64,000 bases of DNA from Mesostigma viride (taxonomy: Eukaryota; Streptophyta; Mesostigmatophyceae; Mesostigmatales; Mesostigmataceae): the NCBI GenBank assembly GCA_009746045.1, contig RPFO01000104.1, positions 3,045,296 through 3,109,295 of the forward strand, read 5' to 3'. The notes under the pieces are model-generated. The model saw nothing but the letters and a program-made list of their open reading frames with translations. It ran no database searches and was not told the DNA's origin. Numbering within the stretch: the first letter of the stretch is position 1; every line of letters starts with the position of its first letter. This document shows, in pieces, positions 18,301 through 30,106 of the stretch. The translations under genes and the position numbers were made by a program.

Positions 18301-21300
18301 AGGGGCGGGCCTGCCAAAGCTCCTCCCTCATCCCCGCCCGCGACCAGACCTCCTACCCCACCCCCCGCTGGTGCGGCAGCTGGTGCAGCTTCCCCTGCTG
18401 CTGACGGGGTTGAAGATGATGGTGGTGGCGGCGATGCTGGTGCCAGACGCAACAGCGTGGCCACCTCTGCGTACGCCAGCGTAAACACGGGAGCCAGCGT
18501 GCCCGGCGTGCTGGGGTCCAGCCCCGCGATGCCCGCCACAACCGGCTTCTGCCAGGTGGCGCACGGGAAGGGAGGCAAAGGAGGGGCTATCAGTGCGGGG
18601 AATGAAGGGGCCTTTGGTCGACAGAAGAAGGATGTCGACCAGGGCTTGTGCCAGGTGGTGTGCACACGGGAAGCGGAGTTAGGACGTAATTAGTAGGAAG
18701 CAAAGTAGTAGGAAGCAAACTGGAAGTAATTTGGTAATGTTCCAGTCACACGGGGCGTTCAAGGAACACGGCTTATGAGGGGTGGGGGAGGGGGTGTCAA
18801 GGAGCCAGGCCGCGAACGACGAAATATTGTGATTAGGTTTAGTGGGGGGGTTGATGGAACACGGATGGGTTGAAGATTGCAGGACGTGTGGACCACGGCA
18901 CACAGGGGTGAACACGTGATAGATTTAGTGGGGGGGCTTGGACCAGGCATCACTGTTTAGTGAGGGAGTTGGACGGGGCACAAATGATTGATGATTGCTC
19001 CATGTATGATTCATCAGGGCATGTGCAGCACCGGAGGGAGAGGGAAGCAAGCGAAAGGGGGCGACAGCAGTTATCACGGGGAGGACAAGGATGGCTGTGT
19101 TAGTTGCGGATAGTTTAGCACCGGTATTTGTTGGGTTCAATTTCAGCCCCTGCAGGGGTGAGAGATAGCAGGCGGAGTAGAAGAGTATGGCATGGGAGTA
19201 AAAGGGTATAGTAGGGCTCGGGAGTAATAGAGCACGGCACGAGAATAAAAGAGCACAGCGAATTCTCACCGTCATTGACTGTCAGGGTACAGATGCTAGG
19301 AAAATGAGGGTACATTAGTACCATACCAACCAAGTGGGCACGCCACCCTGCAGATAGGCTCGATTCGCTCCAAGAACCTGAGCAGCCGGTCTGTTTACAA
19401 CGATGGAACCCAGGCAAACTATCTGTTTCTACCAATGAAACCAAAGCATCCAACTCAAGGCCTCATGTACGCTGGTCGATGACCAAGGGTGCTCTTGATA
19501 TTCAGACAGTCTGTTTAGAACAACCAACCACCGACTACAGCTTCGCAAGGCAACCGCCCAAGCACTGTAGTGACCAGTATAGTGACCAATGGGTCTACTA
19601 CAGAAGCTACTGCTTCGCAAGGCAACCCCTATAGGGGGGTGGATTTAAAAAATGTTGAAATACTACTATCATTACTTTTCACCGCCAGGAAACAATCCGT
19701 GTCGAACTGTAACAGCCATGAGCCCAAGCCAGGCCGCCCAAGCCAATGAGCTCAAAGTAGGGCATCCATCAGCAACCAGGGCCTATAACAGTCTACAGTA
19801 ATACTTCTAATTAATTGGCTTCCAAGGCGACCCCAATGTGCTGGGTCACGCAAGGGGGTGTTCCGCCGCTCACCTCAGTGCCGCCTCCCCGCCAGTTGGG
19901 CAGCAGCAGCAGCGGGCTGCACGGGTAGGGCAGCGAGAGCACCGCCAGCGCGCCGTCGCTCATGCCAAGCGCGAGGAAGCGGGCATCCGGGGACATGATG
20001 AGTGATGAGGGCAGCGGGAAGCAAGGGGGTGGGGGCGGGGCTGGGGGTGGTGCGGCGGGGGCGTCTTTTCCAGCACCCCCGGCACCCTTTTTCTTGTCGG
20101 CCGGGGCCCCGGTGGACGCAGGGGTGGCGTCCTTTGGGGGCTTTTTCTTGTCGCCCCCGGCCTCTGGCGGGGCGGGGGGCGGCGGCGCAAAGGGCGCGGC
20201 GCAGGATGCTACCAGCCGCAACAGGGCCGCCGCAAAGTCGACTGTTGGGGGGGGAGAGACAGGTAAGTGTGTGCGTATGCAAGGTGTGTGCATGTGTGTG
20301 AGGGGGGCTCAGGGGGGCAAGGAGGCAAGGGGGCAAGGTGGCAAGGGGCTGTCATAGCGAGGTGGGGGGCAGAGATGCGTGATGCTACATACAGCAGAGC
20401 GCTTCAATGCGGTGGCGCAGCGATGTAAGATGAAGCAGAGCACAAGAATAAGGCGGCATACATACTGAGCAAGATATGTACGGGTGAGTACAGGAACGGC
20501 ATGATGAAAGAATGGTATTTGCTGTGGACTACGCAGACAACCGACTTTTGGTTTGGAATTCGTGAAGGGATGAGCAAGCTATATCATCTTGTGCCTGATG
20601 GTTACGCTATGCCATGCATGATGATTACGCTATGATAACGGGTGGCACGTCTAACACCACTTGGCCTCACGAAATGACACGTCAAGGGTGGTGTTTCATC
20701 ACGGATGGGGTTATACTGTCGTACCTCACCCACCCCCCATCAAGGCGAATCATCGGGGTGGGAAAAGGAAGCATCGCAACGGTGAGCCACAAGTTCCGGT
20801 CATGAGGAATGGCTGCAGCCTGGCAGGTCCCGAGAAACTAGGGACTATTGACATGTACTCCCAACAATGAGATAGCACAGCCGCGCAGATAGGAAACATG
20901 CCCGACAGCACCCACGGAAGCATAAGTATGATATGACATGGTAGGCAGCAATAACCCCCCCTGAATTCAAACTACCATGACTTCAAGATATATGAATCGA
21001 TGGTATATGATCGAGGGGAGACCATGCCATCCACATGCGAGCGCTTGCCTAGCATCCTTCTAGGTCCAGGCCAATGGACCCCCTGTGAAGGGGTGGCCCT
21101 CGTGAAGCCTTCAACCAATTTGAGGACCCAGGAGAGGCTGCAGAAGGAAAACTTGCAACCGATCAGATAGAGTCCCCTACGGACCAGATAGAGTGACCGA
21201 TCAGATGGAGTGACCGATCAGATAGAGTCCCCCACCAACCGGATAGAGTGACCGATCAGATAGAGTGACCGATCAGATAGAGTCCCCCACCAACCAGATA

Positions 21301-21699
21301 GAGTGACCGATCAGATAGAGTCCCCCTGTCAGCCAGAGAGTGTCGCCTACCTTCATACACACAGAGCAGGCTCTGTGACGCAGATGCAAGCAGGATCACC
21401 TCGCCTCGCGCGCCGCCCTCTACTACCCCCTCCGCCCCCGCGCCCCCAGCATGGCCTCCCTGCTTGGCCGTGCTCCTGTCATAGGCTCCCCCGTCTTCCT
21501 TGCAAGGCAGTGCAACGACGTCGAGGGAACAGACCGCGTCTGGATGGACATCAGATCGGACGACGACGGACCCGGTGGCTGCGTGGATGACGAGCAGCTG
21601 GCCGTGACCGTTGCCGGCAAAAACGTGGGACCCGTCGTGGGCCGCCGCCACGCAGGTGATGTCGCCCAGGTTGGCTTGCACGAGCGTGGGCGGGAAGCC
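15360..21699 (-). CDS. Host gene with WD-repeat-like segments, six exons recognised (partial)
   Basis: Six minus-strand exons with GT-AG borders join in consistent phase: 21,699-21,351; 20,241-19,874; 18,548-18,234; 17,654-17,491; 15,969-15,887; 15,503-15,360. WD/beta-propeller-like strands are visible: GDITCVAAAHDGSHVFAGNG and GQLLVIHAATGSVVVRSDVH in the first, MSPDARFLALGMSDGALAVL in the second, and TCAKLAFGLADGTVLVRD in the last. Between them lie Ala/Pro/Lys linkers (DKKKPPKD; KADKSAKPEGEKPRD). WD repeats usually form protein-interaction platforms. The overall layout recalls WDR93-like ciliary proteins, but that is a guess. The start codon and first exons (upstream of 21.7 kb) and the 3' end (beyond 15.36 kb) were not found. 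The large introns hold minisatellites. I regard it as a real host gene because six independent junctions keep phase. Confidence 0.7.
15970..17490 (-). other. Intron of the WD-like gene, about 1.5 kb
   Basis: Bounded by donor GTAAGT (17,490-17,485) and an acceptor ending ctggcag at 15,970. It contains a diverged duplication (GTCAGCCTTGGCGCTGCCCC near 15,950 and GTCAACCTTGGCACCTCCCT near 16,054) and the perfect palindrome GCTTTGCAAAGC near 16,190, followed by an AACCCCT/AGGGGTT hairpin. No gene seen. Confidence 0.6.
18549..19873 (-). other. Intron of the WD-like gene, about 1.3 kb
   Basis: Donor GTGAGC at 19,873-19,868 and an acceptor ending acctggcag just above 18,548. It includes diverged A/G-rich repeats of roughly 28 bp at about 19,155-19,260 (variants of GGGAGTAAAAGGGTATAG). 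No gene seen. Confidence 0.6.
20242..21350 (-). other. Intron of the WD-like gene with a CAGATAGAGT minisatellite
   Basis: Donor GTAGGC (21,350-21,345) and acceptor ccccaacag just above 20,241. Interspersed units of about 17 bp (GACCGATCAGATAGAGT) and about 21 bp (CCCCCACCAACCAGATAGAG plus T) fill about 21,155-21,330, directly beside the upstream exon. Confidence 0.65.
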
Positions 21700-22430
21700 C
21701 TGGTGGTGGTGGTGTGTGTGTGTGGGGGGCCGAGCACCAAAACGAACGTGTGCGGTGCCATCCAGGCAACGGTTTGGACGTCATCAGAAAAGACAAATAG
21801 AACAAAGAGCAGGAGATTTGCGCCGCCGAGGCGAAGGCTGGTATGCCTGTAAGAAAACACAGACATGGACAGGATAAAACGGCATGCTTATGCCATTGAG
21901 GCAAGGTACGGAATGCCATGTGACCAAGGGTTCCGCAAGGTGGCATCGAGGCGTAGCGTCGGGCAGCAGGTCGCATAAGGTCTCCTGGCCAGACGGAAAG
22001 AGGCTACAGGTGCGATGGGGGAGCCGCCATACAGCGAAAGGATGAATTACCATCGAGGCAAAAAGGGAGAACGAAATCAAACCAAGGGGAAACCTGCCAT
22101 GGAGGCAAAGGGGAAAATGTCAAAGGTAAAGGGGTGACGTGAACGACGAGGAGGGGTACGAGGTCACTCAGGGAGGCAACGAGGAAGAGGCCATTAAGAG
22201 GCACAAAAAATGGGTGGGATTGTGATGCTCTGGCACCAGTCGTACCAGGCGATGTTATCTTGAGACCCACGCAGAGAAAGTTGATGCCATATGTGAGAGA
22301 AGGAAGAGAAATACCCAACTAGATCAGGTTCGACCAAAGAAAGGTCACAATGGGAGAACCTAAGGAGGACTGGATTCCCTATTCACGGCAGCCTGGCGGC
22401 GGTGGGTTGTGGCGGGGTGGAATGTGGATA
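21700..22430. other. Upstream region of the WD-like gene
   Basis: A minus-strand stretch at about 21,735-21,790 encodes DDVQTVAWMAPHTFVLVL, which looks like another WD-type strand pair. It lies only about 30 bp from the acceptor at 21,700 and out of frame, so I cannot join it to the gene. No other gene recognised. Confidence 0.35.
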
Positions 22431-22460
22431 GAGATCCAGAGCTACTGGTTTCGTAAGACT

Positions 22461-22650
22461 GGGGACCGTGGCGGGAACATTTGCCGATATGGAGGCAGAT
22501 GTGACGGCCGTTAGGGGTTTGGTCGGGACCGTGGCCGGAACATTTGCCGATATGGAGGCAGATGTGACGACCGTTAGGGGTTTGGTCCGGACCGTGGCCG
22601 GAACATTTGCCGATATGGAGGCAGATGTGACGGCCGTTAGGGGTTTGGTC
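22461..22650 (+). repeat. 63-bp in-frame tandem repeat (x3) encoding heptad repeats
   Basis: Three copies of a 63-bp unit with few differences. The plus frame, open from about 22,431 to 22,719, gives a 21-residue unit (TVAGTFADMEADVTAVRGLV plus G or R). Hydrophobic residues V, F, M, V, V, V are spaced 4-3-4-3-4-3, three exact heptads, as in a coiled coil. No ATG or clear splice border frames it, so it may be an exon fragment or a chance open frame. Confidence 0.55.
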
Positions 22651-22719
22651 GTTTCGGTGACTCATGAACTCGCATCGGGTACCTCGCGTGTCTGGGCAGG
22701 ACGCAGGGGAACGGGTTGA

Positions 22720-23268
22720 TAATTTTAGCCACACACATGCATGGGGAGAGGACTAGAGCAGCCGGTAGCCTCCCACACCAGATGCTTTCTGCAGGCATTT
22801 GCTGGGCGTGCCCCTTTGATCCTAGGGGCGGTACTTGTATTGCAGTATTACTGTAGTACTGTAGGGTAGCTACTGTAGGGGTACTTACTGTGCTGTCCTG
22901 TATTGGTTGCTAACACATTATTTAATGGATGCACAGGCATTATACAACTAGAAGTATATTATTATCATGCTACTAGTAGTATAGTATTATCATTATACTA
23001 GAATATATTCATTCCGCCGCAAGCACAGGAAGCAAACCACACACACGTGTCCTTTCAGGCCACTGCAACCCCACAACTTGCTCCTTCAATCACAGATAAA
23101 CTTCCTCGTCACACATCGACGTGCAATCATTCAACAGGGCTAGTCATGGGGTACAGTCTGTTTGAGAAGGTGCCTTCCAGCCATGATCGATGCCCAGCAC
23201 GATGCTGACGAGCAATTTTGTGGGCTTAGCCGAGTAAAGCCATGCCACGCTACAAGCTAAATCGATAC
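22720..23268. other. Intergenic, A/T-rich; no gene recognised
   Basis: Contains short TACTGTAG and TATTATCAT repetitions at about 22,840-23,010. Nothing coding is supported. Confidence 0.5.
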
Positions 23269-23636
23269 CTTCAAAACACGCATTCTCTGGAAACATATGA
23301 GCAGGATCAAAGGCGTTGGGTGACCACGTGTTTCTCAAGCCTCGCCCCTGGTACTAAACAACACACGAGAGCTATGTGTGGTTCACTAAATAGGCAACAA
23401 CTAAGTTAGAATTGCCGATGCCATGGACCACCCTGATGCAGCTTACTTTAGCCTTGTGTTTGAACTTTTCACGCTCTGCAGCTTTTGCCTCATTGGTCGA
23501 AATCTTCTCGTACGCCAACTCCATCAACCAGCCAACCATCTTATCGATCATGCGATAGGGTTGTGGTAGCGGATTGACCTGCAAACATCGGACGTCGCCC
23601 AGCATCACACGGCGCTTCAAATCGTTGCGCCAGTAC
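23269..23636 (-). CDS. Two putative exons of an unidentified gene
   Basis: Exon 23,636-23,447 encodes a helical, basic-amphipathic stretch (LKRRVMLGDVRCLQVNPLPQ ... KISTNEAKAAEREKFKHKAK) between an acceptor ending ctgctag and donor GTAAGC. A 99-bp intron follows. Exon 23,347-23,269 (GRGLRNTWSPNAFDPAHMFP) ends at a weaker donor, GTATCG. The phase is consistent across the intron. I do not recognise the family; a transposase fragment is possible. Neither the start nor the end of the gene was found. Confidence 0.35.
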
Positions 23637-24298
23637 CTAGCAGTTGAATGCTAAGGAAAGACAAACGATCAGAGAGGGGTATACAATCTTATCTATCCCA
23701 TGCTTACCAATGTATCCGGGTCAACCACTTTCGGCAACATGGTCGACACGGCAGGCCGGGCAGGAGCTGGGAACTCCATTTTCTTCCTCAAGAGCTAACA
23801 AGACACAACAAAACTACCACCTACTTGCAAAAAAAACGCGTGGATTTCGCCTATTGCCCGGTATTTCCCTGCATTTCCCATTAATTATACTAAAACTCGG
23901 CCTGGGGAACGCCATTCTCGCCACTTGTACGATAATCTGCCAACCTGGCATGAACAAGCGTGCTTTCCAGCACAGACGGCATCGCTAGGCTAGCAAGGAG
24001 GACCTCTACGGGGGAAATTGGCAGTAATCAAAATGTTGCAAGAACCATGTCCGTTTTCCATCTTTCCTCTATGGAGCTAAATTGGGGGGCACGTGGTTTT
24101 GCGATGCTTGACATAACTGACCGAGGCACATAGTAATTCTGTAGCACGCCCCATGACTAGCCGTGGAGCGCAGTCAGCGCACTGCTGCGTTGTTGAGTTG
24201 AGTTGAGTTGAGTTTGTTCGTTATTCCCGCGCCGTTATTCCCGCGCCGGCGTACCGACAGGGTTATTAATAGTGGATCCAACGGTTGGTCCTGCCTTA
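23637..24298. other. Intergenic sequence, no gene recognised
   Basis: Includes a short GTTGA/GTTGAGTT run at about 24,190-24,212 and a duplicated ATTCCCGCGCCG at about 24,222-24,247. Nothing coding is supported. Confidence 0.5.
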
Positions 24299-25310
24299 CA
24301 CCCCCCGCATTGGAAGTTCTAACTAAATAATTAGCTTCTGGAAAATGTTCTGGCTGAAAACCATAAAAAAAACAAAAGAAAATTAATTAATTAACTCCGG
24401 GGGCTGAGGACTGGACTCAACAAACAAACAAACAAAATTAATTAATTAACTCATGTGGGCACGGGGTCGTCGCCCTGTGAGAAAACAAACAAACACTTTA
24501 TATTATATAAAAGTACATAAAACCCTCGAAAATACCTTGGACAGGCGGGGAACATGAAATATCGTGAAAATCGAAAAAAAACCGCGAGACTCAGGCCGAG
24601 CGCGGGGTGAGGCGCGAACCAAGTGAACCGCTTTTGCATCCAGCAATCCACGCTCTACTGCCTCGGCAGGGCACGTCGGTCGGTACTCTGTAGAGGCTGA
24701 GGCCTGAGCGTGTCTACAGATGTACATGTAAGATGTACTACTCATCTGCGATACTTATGGGCCTTGAGCAATTAAATAGGGTATCACTGACCTGAGACCT
24801 CCACTGACTAGTGATTATAGCCTGTGGCCGCCGAAAGGGGGGCCGCCGGGCCGGGTTGGGGACGGCGTGTACCATATCTACCAAACAAACAAAAGAAATT
24901 TAATTAAATAAGTACCCACGTGCCTTGAACGGCTGCAGGACAAACAAACAAACAAAAGGTTTTAATTAAATAATAAAAACCCGGGACTCTAAGGCCCTTT
25001 CCACATTCGTCAGTTCCGGGGAGTTAGGGTCCTAATTCAGTCGGTTCCGGAACTAGAGGTTTCCACATTGGGCCGTCCAATTAGAAATGTAATTCTAATT
25101 AACCGCTAATTCGACCGGAACTGGGGTGGAACTCCTGGAACTCGAAAAAAGCAGTTCCGGCCAGTTCCAGTCAGAATTAATTTTTTTTTTTTGGTCGATG
25201 CACGAAAAGGGCGGGGAACACGACGTGAAAAGGGCGGGGAACACGTGCACGCCGGGAAGACAGTGCGGCCACCATCGCTGCCGCGCGTTAGTGGATGAAA
25301 GTGCGTAGCC

Positions 25311-25790
25311 ATGATCGCGAGACTAATAGTTATATTTCTCATCGTGCTGGTGCGCTACCTGCAGCTACGCAGGAAGCAGGCCGCGATACGCATTATTCAG
25401 GAAAATGCGGCTCGCGAGGCGGAATACATGGCAACCGCCACACAAGTGATGATGGGGATGGCAATGGACGACAAGCCAGACGACCGACGAGGCGGGTGGC
25501 AGCCCGGTCGCCCGTGGGCATATGATAGGGCCGCAGGACGTGGATTTTGGGAATCAGCAAAGCGAGGGGGTGTCATGACGGACGCGGACTTCCGTGCAAC
25601 ATTTCACATGACCCGTGATTCCTTTGATCGTGTAGTGTGTATGTTGATCGCGTTAGCTAAAATTAGTCAGCCATGGTTAAGTAAGCTAATGGAATTTGAA
25701 GGCACGGTAAAACCAGTACTGAAAAGCTATCAGCCCAGTTCTCTCGCGTGTAGATTGTTTGCTTTCTCGACATTTTGTTCGGACGCGTAG
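25311..25790 (+). pseudogene. N-terminal fragment of a Harbinger-type transposase/nuclease
   Basis: 159 residues. An N-terminal hydrophobic stretch is followed by FWESAKRGGVMTDADFRATF and HMTRDSFDRVVCML. The latter resembles the conserved region before the DDE domain of HARBI1/PIF nucleases (F+M+++F+.L...L). The frame ends in unrelated sequence before any catalytic Asp/Glu, and I could not find the DDE_Tnp_4 core in the following 1 kb in any frame. Location inside TAA-flanked TIRs supports the assignment; without catalytic residues it cannot be active. Confidence 0.5.
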
Positions 25791-26939
25791 TGCATTATCA
25801 CGGGAAGCATAGCGATTGGTAGCCAACGATGGCGACGTACGTGAAGCCTCTGCTCTATGACGGGAAGGCATCTGGCGTTGCTGCAACTGGAATCAGGCCA
25901 GTGCCATGTTCGGCACCGTGCACGCGGAAATAAGGCGCCGTCACGTTAGATAGCACTGCTGAGGACGAGCTGCGCCTGCCTGCCCATATTTACCGAGTTT
26001 GTCTCGCATCGCACTGCATTATTGCTGGCCAGACTTTGCTGTCTCTATGCCCGACAGACTGGTTCACGAACCGTTTTAATTTGCTGCGTGCGTGGCTCCT
26101 GCCCTTCCATGGCAATGTTTGCAATTTCGCACGTTTTCGTTGTGATTGTTGGCACATACTACATAGCCATGCACATGACATACTGCATGAAGGTCGCAAA
26201 GTTAGGTATAGTTTCTGTTTGTAAATCCTGAGTTCTTGCTTTACACACGGTTCCTTGAAATGAAGGCCCTGGCCGAAGCTCGTTGCTTGCCAAAGCCTTC
26301 TTGTGTCGAAGAACAGCGGTTCTCAGTGGGCACATGAAAGAGACGTTGCCAGGCATTTTAAGATTTCCAACCACACGCTTGTCCTGTAACCATGCAATTC
26401 ATTCCATGTGCGTTATGAATCTGGCAGCTTGTGAGCCTGCAACCATTAATTGCAGTTTGGCACATGTTACAAAAAGTAGGCTCCTTGAATTTAGGCTGCT
26501 TTCTCGCTTATTTTTGTTGATGCTATAGGCAACATTGGACTTAACACTAACTTGAGTCCCACCCGCATCCAACCCCCCCAATCATCCATCCACTCCGTCC
26601 CTACCCACCCAATTATACCACCGTCTTCCCGCCCACTCTTGAACTAATCAGCCCAACGCCCCAGCCCAAGACACAGGCAAATGCCCATGTAGCCACCCAT
26701 GTGCGCGTGCCTAGAGACACTCAACTAGCTAGGCTGCATGTATGTGCCATGGGGGCATAATAGGTGCATGGGCGCAGGTGCACATGCAGGCCCGCAGGCA
26801 TGCACACAAGCAGGCAGGCAGGCAGGTTGACAGATGGGTGGGCAGATAGGCGGGTGGCAGACTTGCAGGCGGGCAGGCAGGAGGATGGGCAGAACATTGG
26901 GTGGACAGGCGAGTAAGAAGGTCGTTGGGTCCAAGCAAC

Positions 26940-27154
26940 CCGTTTATTGGTGATGGATTGATGTGTGTGGCGCATGTGTGCAAGTCGGCCTGTGTTTGTG
27001 TGCATTTGTATGCATGTGCACGTGTGCTCGTGGGTGTGTGCACATGTTTGTGTGCATGTGTTAGCGTGCATGTGCGCACGTGGGTGTGTGCATGTGTGTG
27101 ATATTGTGTGCATACATGTGTATGTCACAGTGTGCATGTGTGTGCGTGTGTGCG

Positions 27155-27203
<49 letters not shown>

Positions 27204-27590
27204 GTGCGAGTGTGCGAGTGTGCGAGTGTGCGTGTGTGCGTGTGTGCGTGTGTGCGTGTGTGCATGTGTGCATGTGTGTATGCGTGCGTGTGTGCATGTG
27301 TGTATGTGTGCATGTGTGTATGCGTGCGTGTGTGCATGTGTGCATGTGTGCGTGTGTGCATGTGTGTATGTGTGCATGTGTGCGTGTGTGCATGTGTGCG
27401 TGTGTGCAAGTGTGTATGTGTGCATGTGTGTATGTGTGCGTGTGTGCGTGTGTGCATGTGTGCATGTGTGCGTGTGTGCATGTGTGTATGTGTGCATGTG
27501 TGTATGCGTGCGTGTGTGCATGTGTGTGTGAACATTTATGTGCATGTGTATGTATGTGGGCGTGTGTGTGTGCTGGGGGGTAGGATGGAT
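26940..27590. repeat. TG-rich microsatellite (TGTGTGCA / TGTGTGCG variants)
   Basis: About 650 bp of alternating purine-pyrimidine sequence, with a pure (TG)n core near 27,166-27,198. All frames on both strands are open for long stretches (Thr-His or Cys-Val repeats), so the ORFs here are compositional. Such sequence can adopt Z-DNA. Confidence 0.9.
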
Positions 27591-28293
27591 AGGGAAAAGA
27601 AAGAGTGAAAAATGCAAGGTGTGGGGGAGTTAAATGTTTCACCTCGCGGCAAAAGTCGTTGTGCCTGCCGCGTGTATTGACAAGCAGCTGTGGGCACGGT
27701 TGCAGCAAGTGAGTACACGCCAAGGGCCTACACGGTTCATGCAATAGCACACAGCCAGTGGGACGAAACATCTGCACATATTACTTGGGTTCATCTATTT
27801 TGCACATTACCTGCTTGGGTTCATCAACTGAATTCTGCACCTTACACTTGCATGGCTCATGGTTTCAATCGCTGCTCAATTGACGGAAAATGAACAGGCA
27901 ATCAACATTCAGATATGTTAATCCTGAAAAGTGACCTTCCACGTACACCAGGAGAATGAAGGTCGATGCTGCTGTGACGCATGAGCCTAATCCACGTGCT
28001 CTCGGAGGTCTCCACCTCGGCAGGAGCACCTGCAGGCGTCGTGGCTCGCTTACCTCAAGCAATATGCGCGTGCTGAAAGCTACCGGGGTCTAGGCAGAGT
28101 TACATTATCTGCCCGGAAAAAGCACCTCTTAAACCTTTCTCGGCAACGAAGCTCTGAGCAGCGCTATATTGTCGTGGCCGGACTTCATTGTCGCCATTAA
28201 AATGTCAAAAGCTGTTCGATTCATCCAAGGAAAATGCGTGCATGGTAGACAGATCATGAGATGCCCGGGCGTATAGACATGACAAGCAACTGC

Positions 28294-28458
28294 TTAGATG
28301 GCGCTCATCGCGTCCCCTCCTCGCTTCCCTCGACTCAGTTCGTTAAGGCGCCTAATCCAATGTATGGCATAGGCCGCTGTGATCTGGCCGCGCACCTCGG
28401 CCTCAAGAACATCTTCTTGCGTCTTAAACATCAGCGCCGGAGGCGGCGGCTCAGCCAT
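28294..28458 (-). CDS. Small ORF near the right end of the Harbinger-like element
   Basis: ATG at 28,458 begins MAEPPPPALMFKTQEDVLEA, followed by EVRGQITAAYAIHWIRRLNE. The composition is protein-like, with an acidic-helical then basic-helical pattern. PIF/Harbinger elements often carry a second, Myb/SANT-like gene, but I see no clear SANT tryptophans. It could also be the first exon of a spliced gene. Identity unknown. Confidence 0.3.
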   Translation of the reverse strand: MAEPPPPALMFKTQEDVLEAEVRGQITAAYAIHWIRRLNELSRGKRGGDAMSAI

Positions 28459-28844
28459 TGCAAGGCTTAAAATCACAGCGATGCCAGATGGTTATGGCGT
28501 GTAATGCTGGGCGACGGGGTGCAGTTTTCACTTTAAGTAGGGTCAAGCACGTGCCATGATGCACACAAAAAGGCGGGAACTTGTTCGCCGCCGTTGGATC
28601 GGAACTGAATGTGGAAACCCCGTCCCGACTAATTCACCGCTAATTCATTCTAATTCGCCGCGCCGAATTAGACCTCGAGCCTGGAACTGCGGTCCGGACC
28701 AATCCGAGTCCTCCTAATTCGCACTAATTCGTCACCATATGTGGAAAGGCTCTAACTGGCTCCCCAACAAACAATCCAGGGTTATTCGTAATGCAAATAC
28801 GGCAAAAATTGACCCATAATAACAAACTTCCAATGCGGGGGGTG

Positions 28845-30106
28845 TATGGGGGTGGGCAAACAAGGTGAGAGCGTCGAGATACTGCTTGAGCTGTGATGTG
28901 CCACCGGTGCCTTGAACCGTAAAAACTGCTTACTAGCGCCAGGCACGGGCTAACAACACTTTACCGAGTCTGGCTCACCATTTGCTCACAGTAGGTGTTT
29001 GCCCGTAGTTCCAAGACCGTGGACAACAAAGATTCCCGGATTCCGGATCCACTTGGCACGTGACCATCCATCGCATGACGCCATGTGGCGACCGAGTCAT
29101 CATCACGCATCGAGTCACAGCCAGTCTGTTCCCCGCATAATTATTGCCCGGCCCCCGGCCCCGACTCCCGTGAGCCACGAACGCTTGCACGCTGCCAGCA
29201 GGCCCTACAAACGTGATGATTGGAAGATGACGTCGTCGCCTCGTCGTGATCTCACAGCTATTTCCTCCTGGTGAACAGTGCGCTCCTCACTGCAGTCAGC
29301 ACCATCCTTGCAGCAGCCATGGACGAACAGAAGGACCAAGTCGTTGCGAACTGCACGGCAGGTATGTCTTTCCATAAGAGACCTGGCGTCTTTGTACATT
29401 CACTGATGCGCAACGAGCTTCCTTGTGTAAGCTGCCGACTGATGACTTCTTCGGGACATGTATTCCCTTATGATCGGCAGCGTTGCGGGACTTCCCGTCA
29501 ACTATGGTTTTCTTATTCATCAGATTCCTAGCCATCGGTGTTCACGCCCAGATATCCCTAGACCCTAAGCAAAACACTAGCACTCGACCAGGCGTCTGCC
29601 CTGGGGCAGCTGATGCACAGCTACAGCTGTATTGACCGCCGCAATTTGTCGGTAGAAGACCCATACAAGAGTTCGTGTAATACTATATAGCGTGGTTTCA
29701 GTCTATATATACTTGAAACTGTCGCCCACATGCCTCGTTGGTCAGCCTTTGTCGTGACAGTTTGTCGCGCATTATGGGCCTAATCGGCAGGACCATTCGT
29801 CGCGGATACTGCGAACCGAGCAAAACAAAATTACTGTTTGCGTAACGTATCTAATTATAGTAACCAAGCAGCCTCGATGCCTCCGTTGGAATACGGGACA
29901 CGGCGCACCATTGTTAAGTGACTATTAACCCTTACAACATATGCCATAGTCGATGGCAGCAACCGCCCTCACCTTCCGAGAGAAGACCGTCGTTGCACGC
30001 TACCCACCTTCCCCTTGTCAATCACTCTTCTACCCTCCTCCTCTCATATCTTTTCTATCGTTTCACACTCACCTCTTCGCCCCTCCCCCCTCCCTACCCG
30101 CCCCAT
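28845..30106. other. Intergenic sequence, no gene recognised
   Basis: Contains two adjacent plus-strand frames (28,999-29,274; 29,271-29,531) without recognisable motifs, and CT-rich sequence at 29,985-30,105. Nothing is supported as a gene. Confidence 0.4.

Larger units (their letters stand above)
24993..28752. mobile_element. PIF/Harbinger-like DNA transposon nested in the TA element
   Basis: The left end GGCCCTTTCCACAT (24,993-25,006) and right end ATGTGGAAAGGCTC (28,739-28,752) are inverted repeats with 12 of 14 matches. Both are flanked by TAA (24,990-24,992; 28,753-28,755), the 3-bp TWA duplication typical of PIF/Harbinger. A second inverted motif, GTTTCCACATT, lies inside each end (about 25,060 and 28,610). 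Subterminal regions are rich in CTAATTC. Size is 3,760 bp. It carries a truncated transposase-like ORF, a minus-strand ORF near the right end, and a TG-rich microsatellite. Confidence 0.75.
24299..28844. mobile_element. TA-flanked element with perfect 20-bp TIRs, host to a nested transposon
   Basis: CACCCCCCGCATTGGAAGTT at 24,299-24,318 recurs as its exact reverse complement at 28,825-28,844. TA dinucleotides flank both outer ends (24,297-24,298; 28,845-28,846), as expected for a TA target duplication. Without the inserted Harbinger-like element it would be about 0.8 kb with no recognisable ORF, so it looks like a MITE-type non-autonomous element, perhaps mobilised by a Tc1/mariner-like transposase. 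The family assignment is inferred only from the TA target. Confidence 0.75.

Noticed and set aside
22461-22650. CRISPR-like repeat
   Set aside because: The three 63-bp copies are contiguous, with no spacers.
26721-27777. Long Thr-His and Cys-Val repeat frames
   Set aside because: They are translations of a TG-rich microsatellite, open in several frames at once, with no start context or homology.
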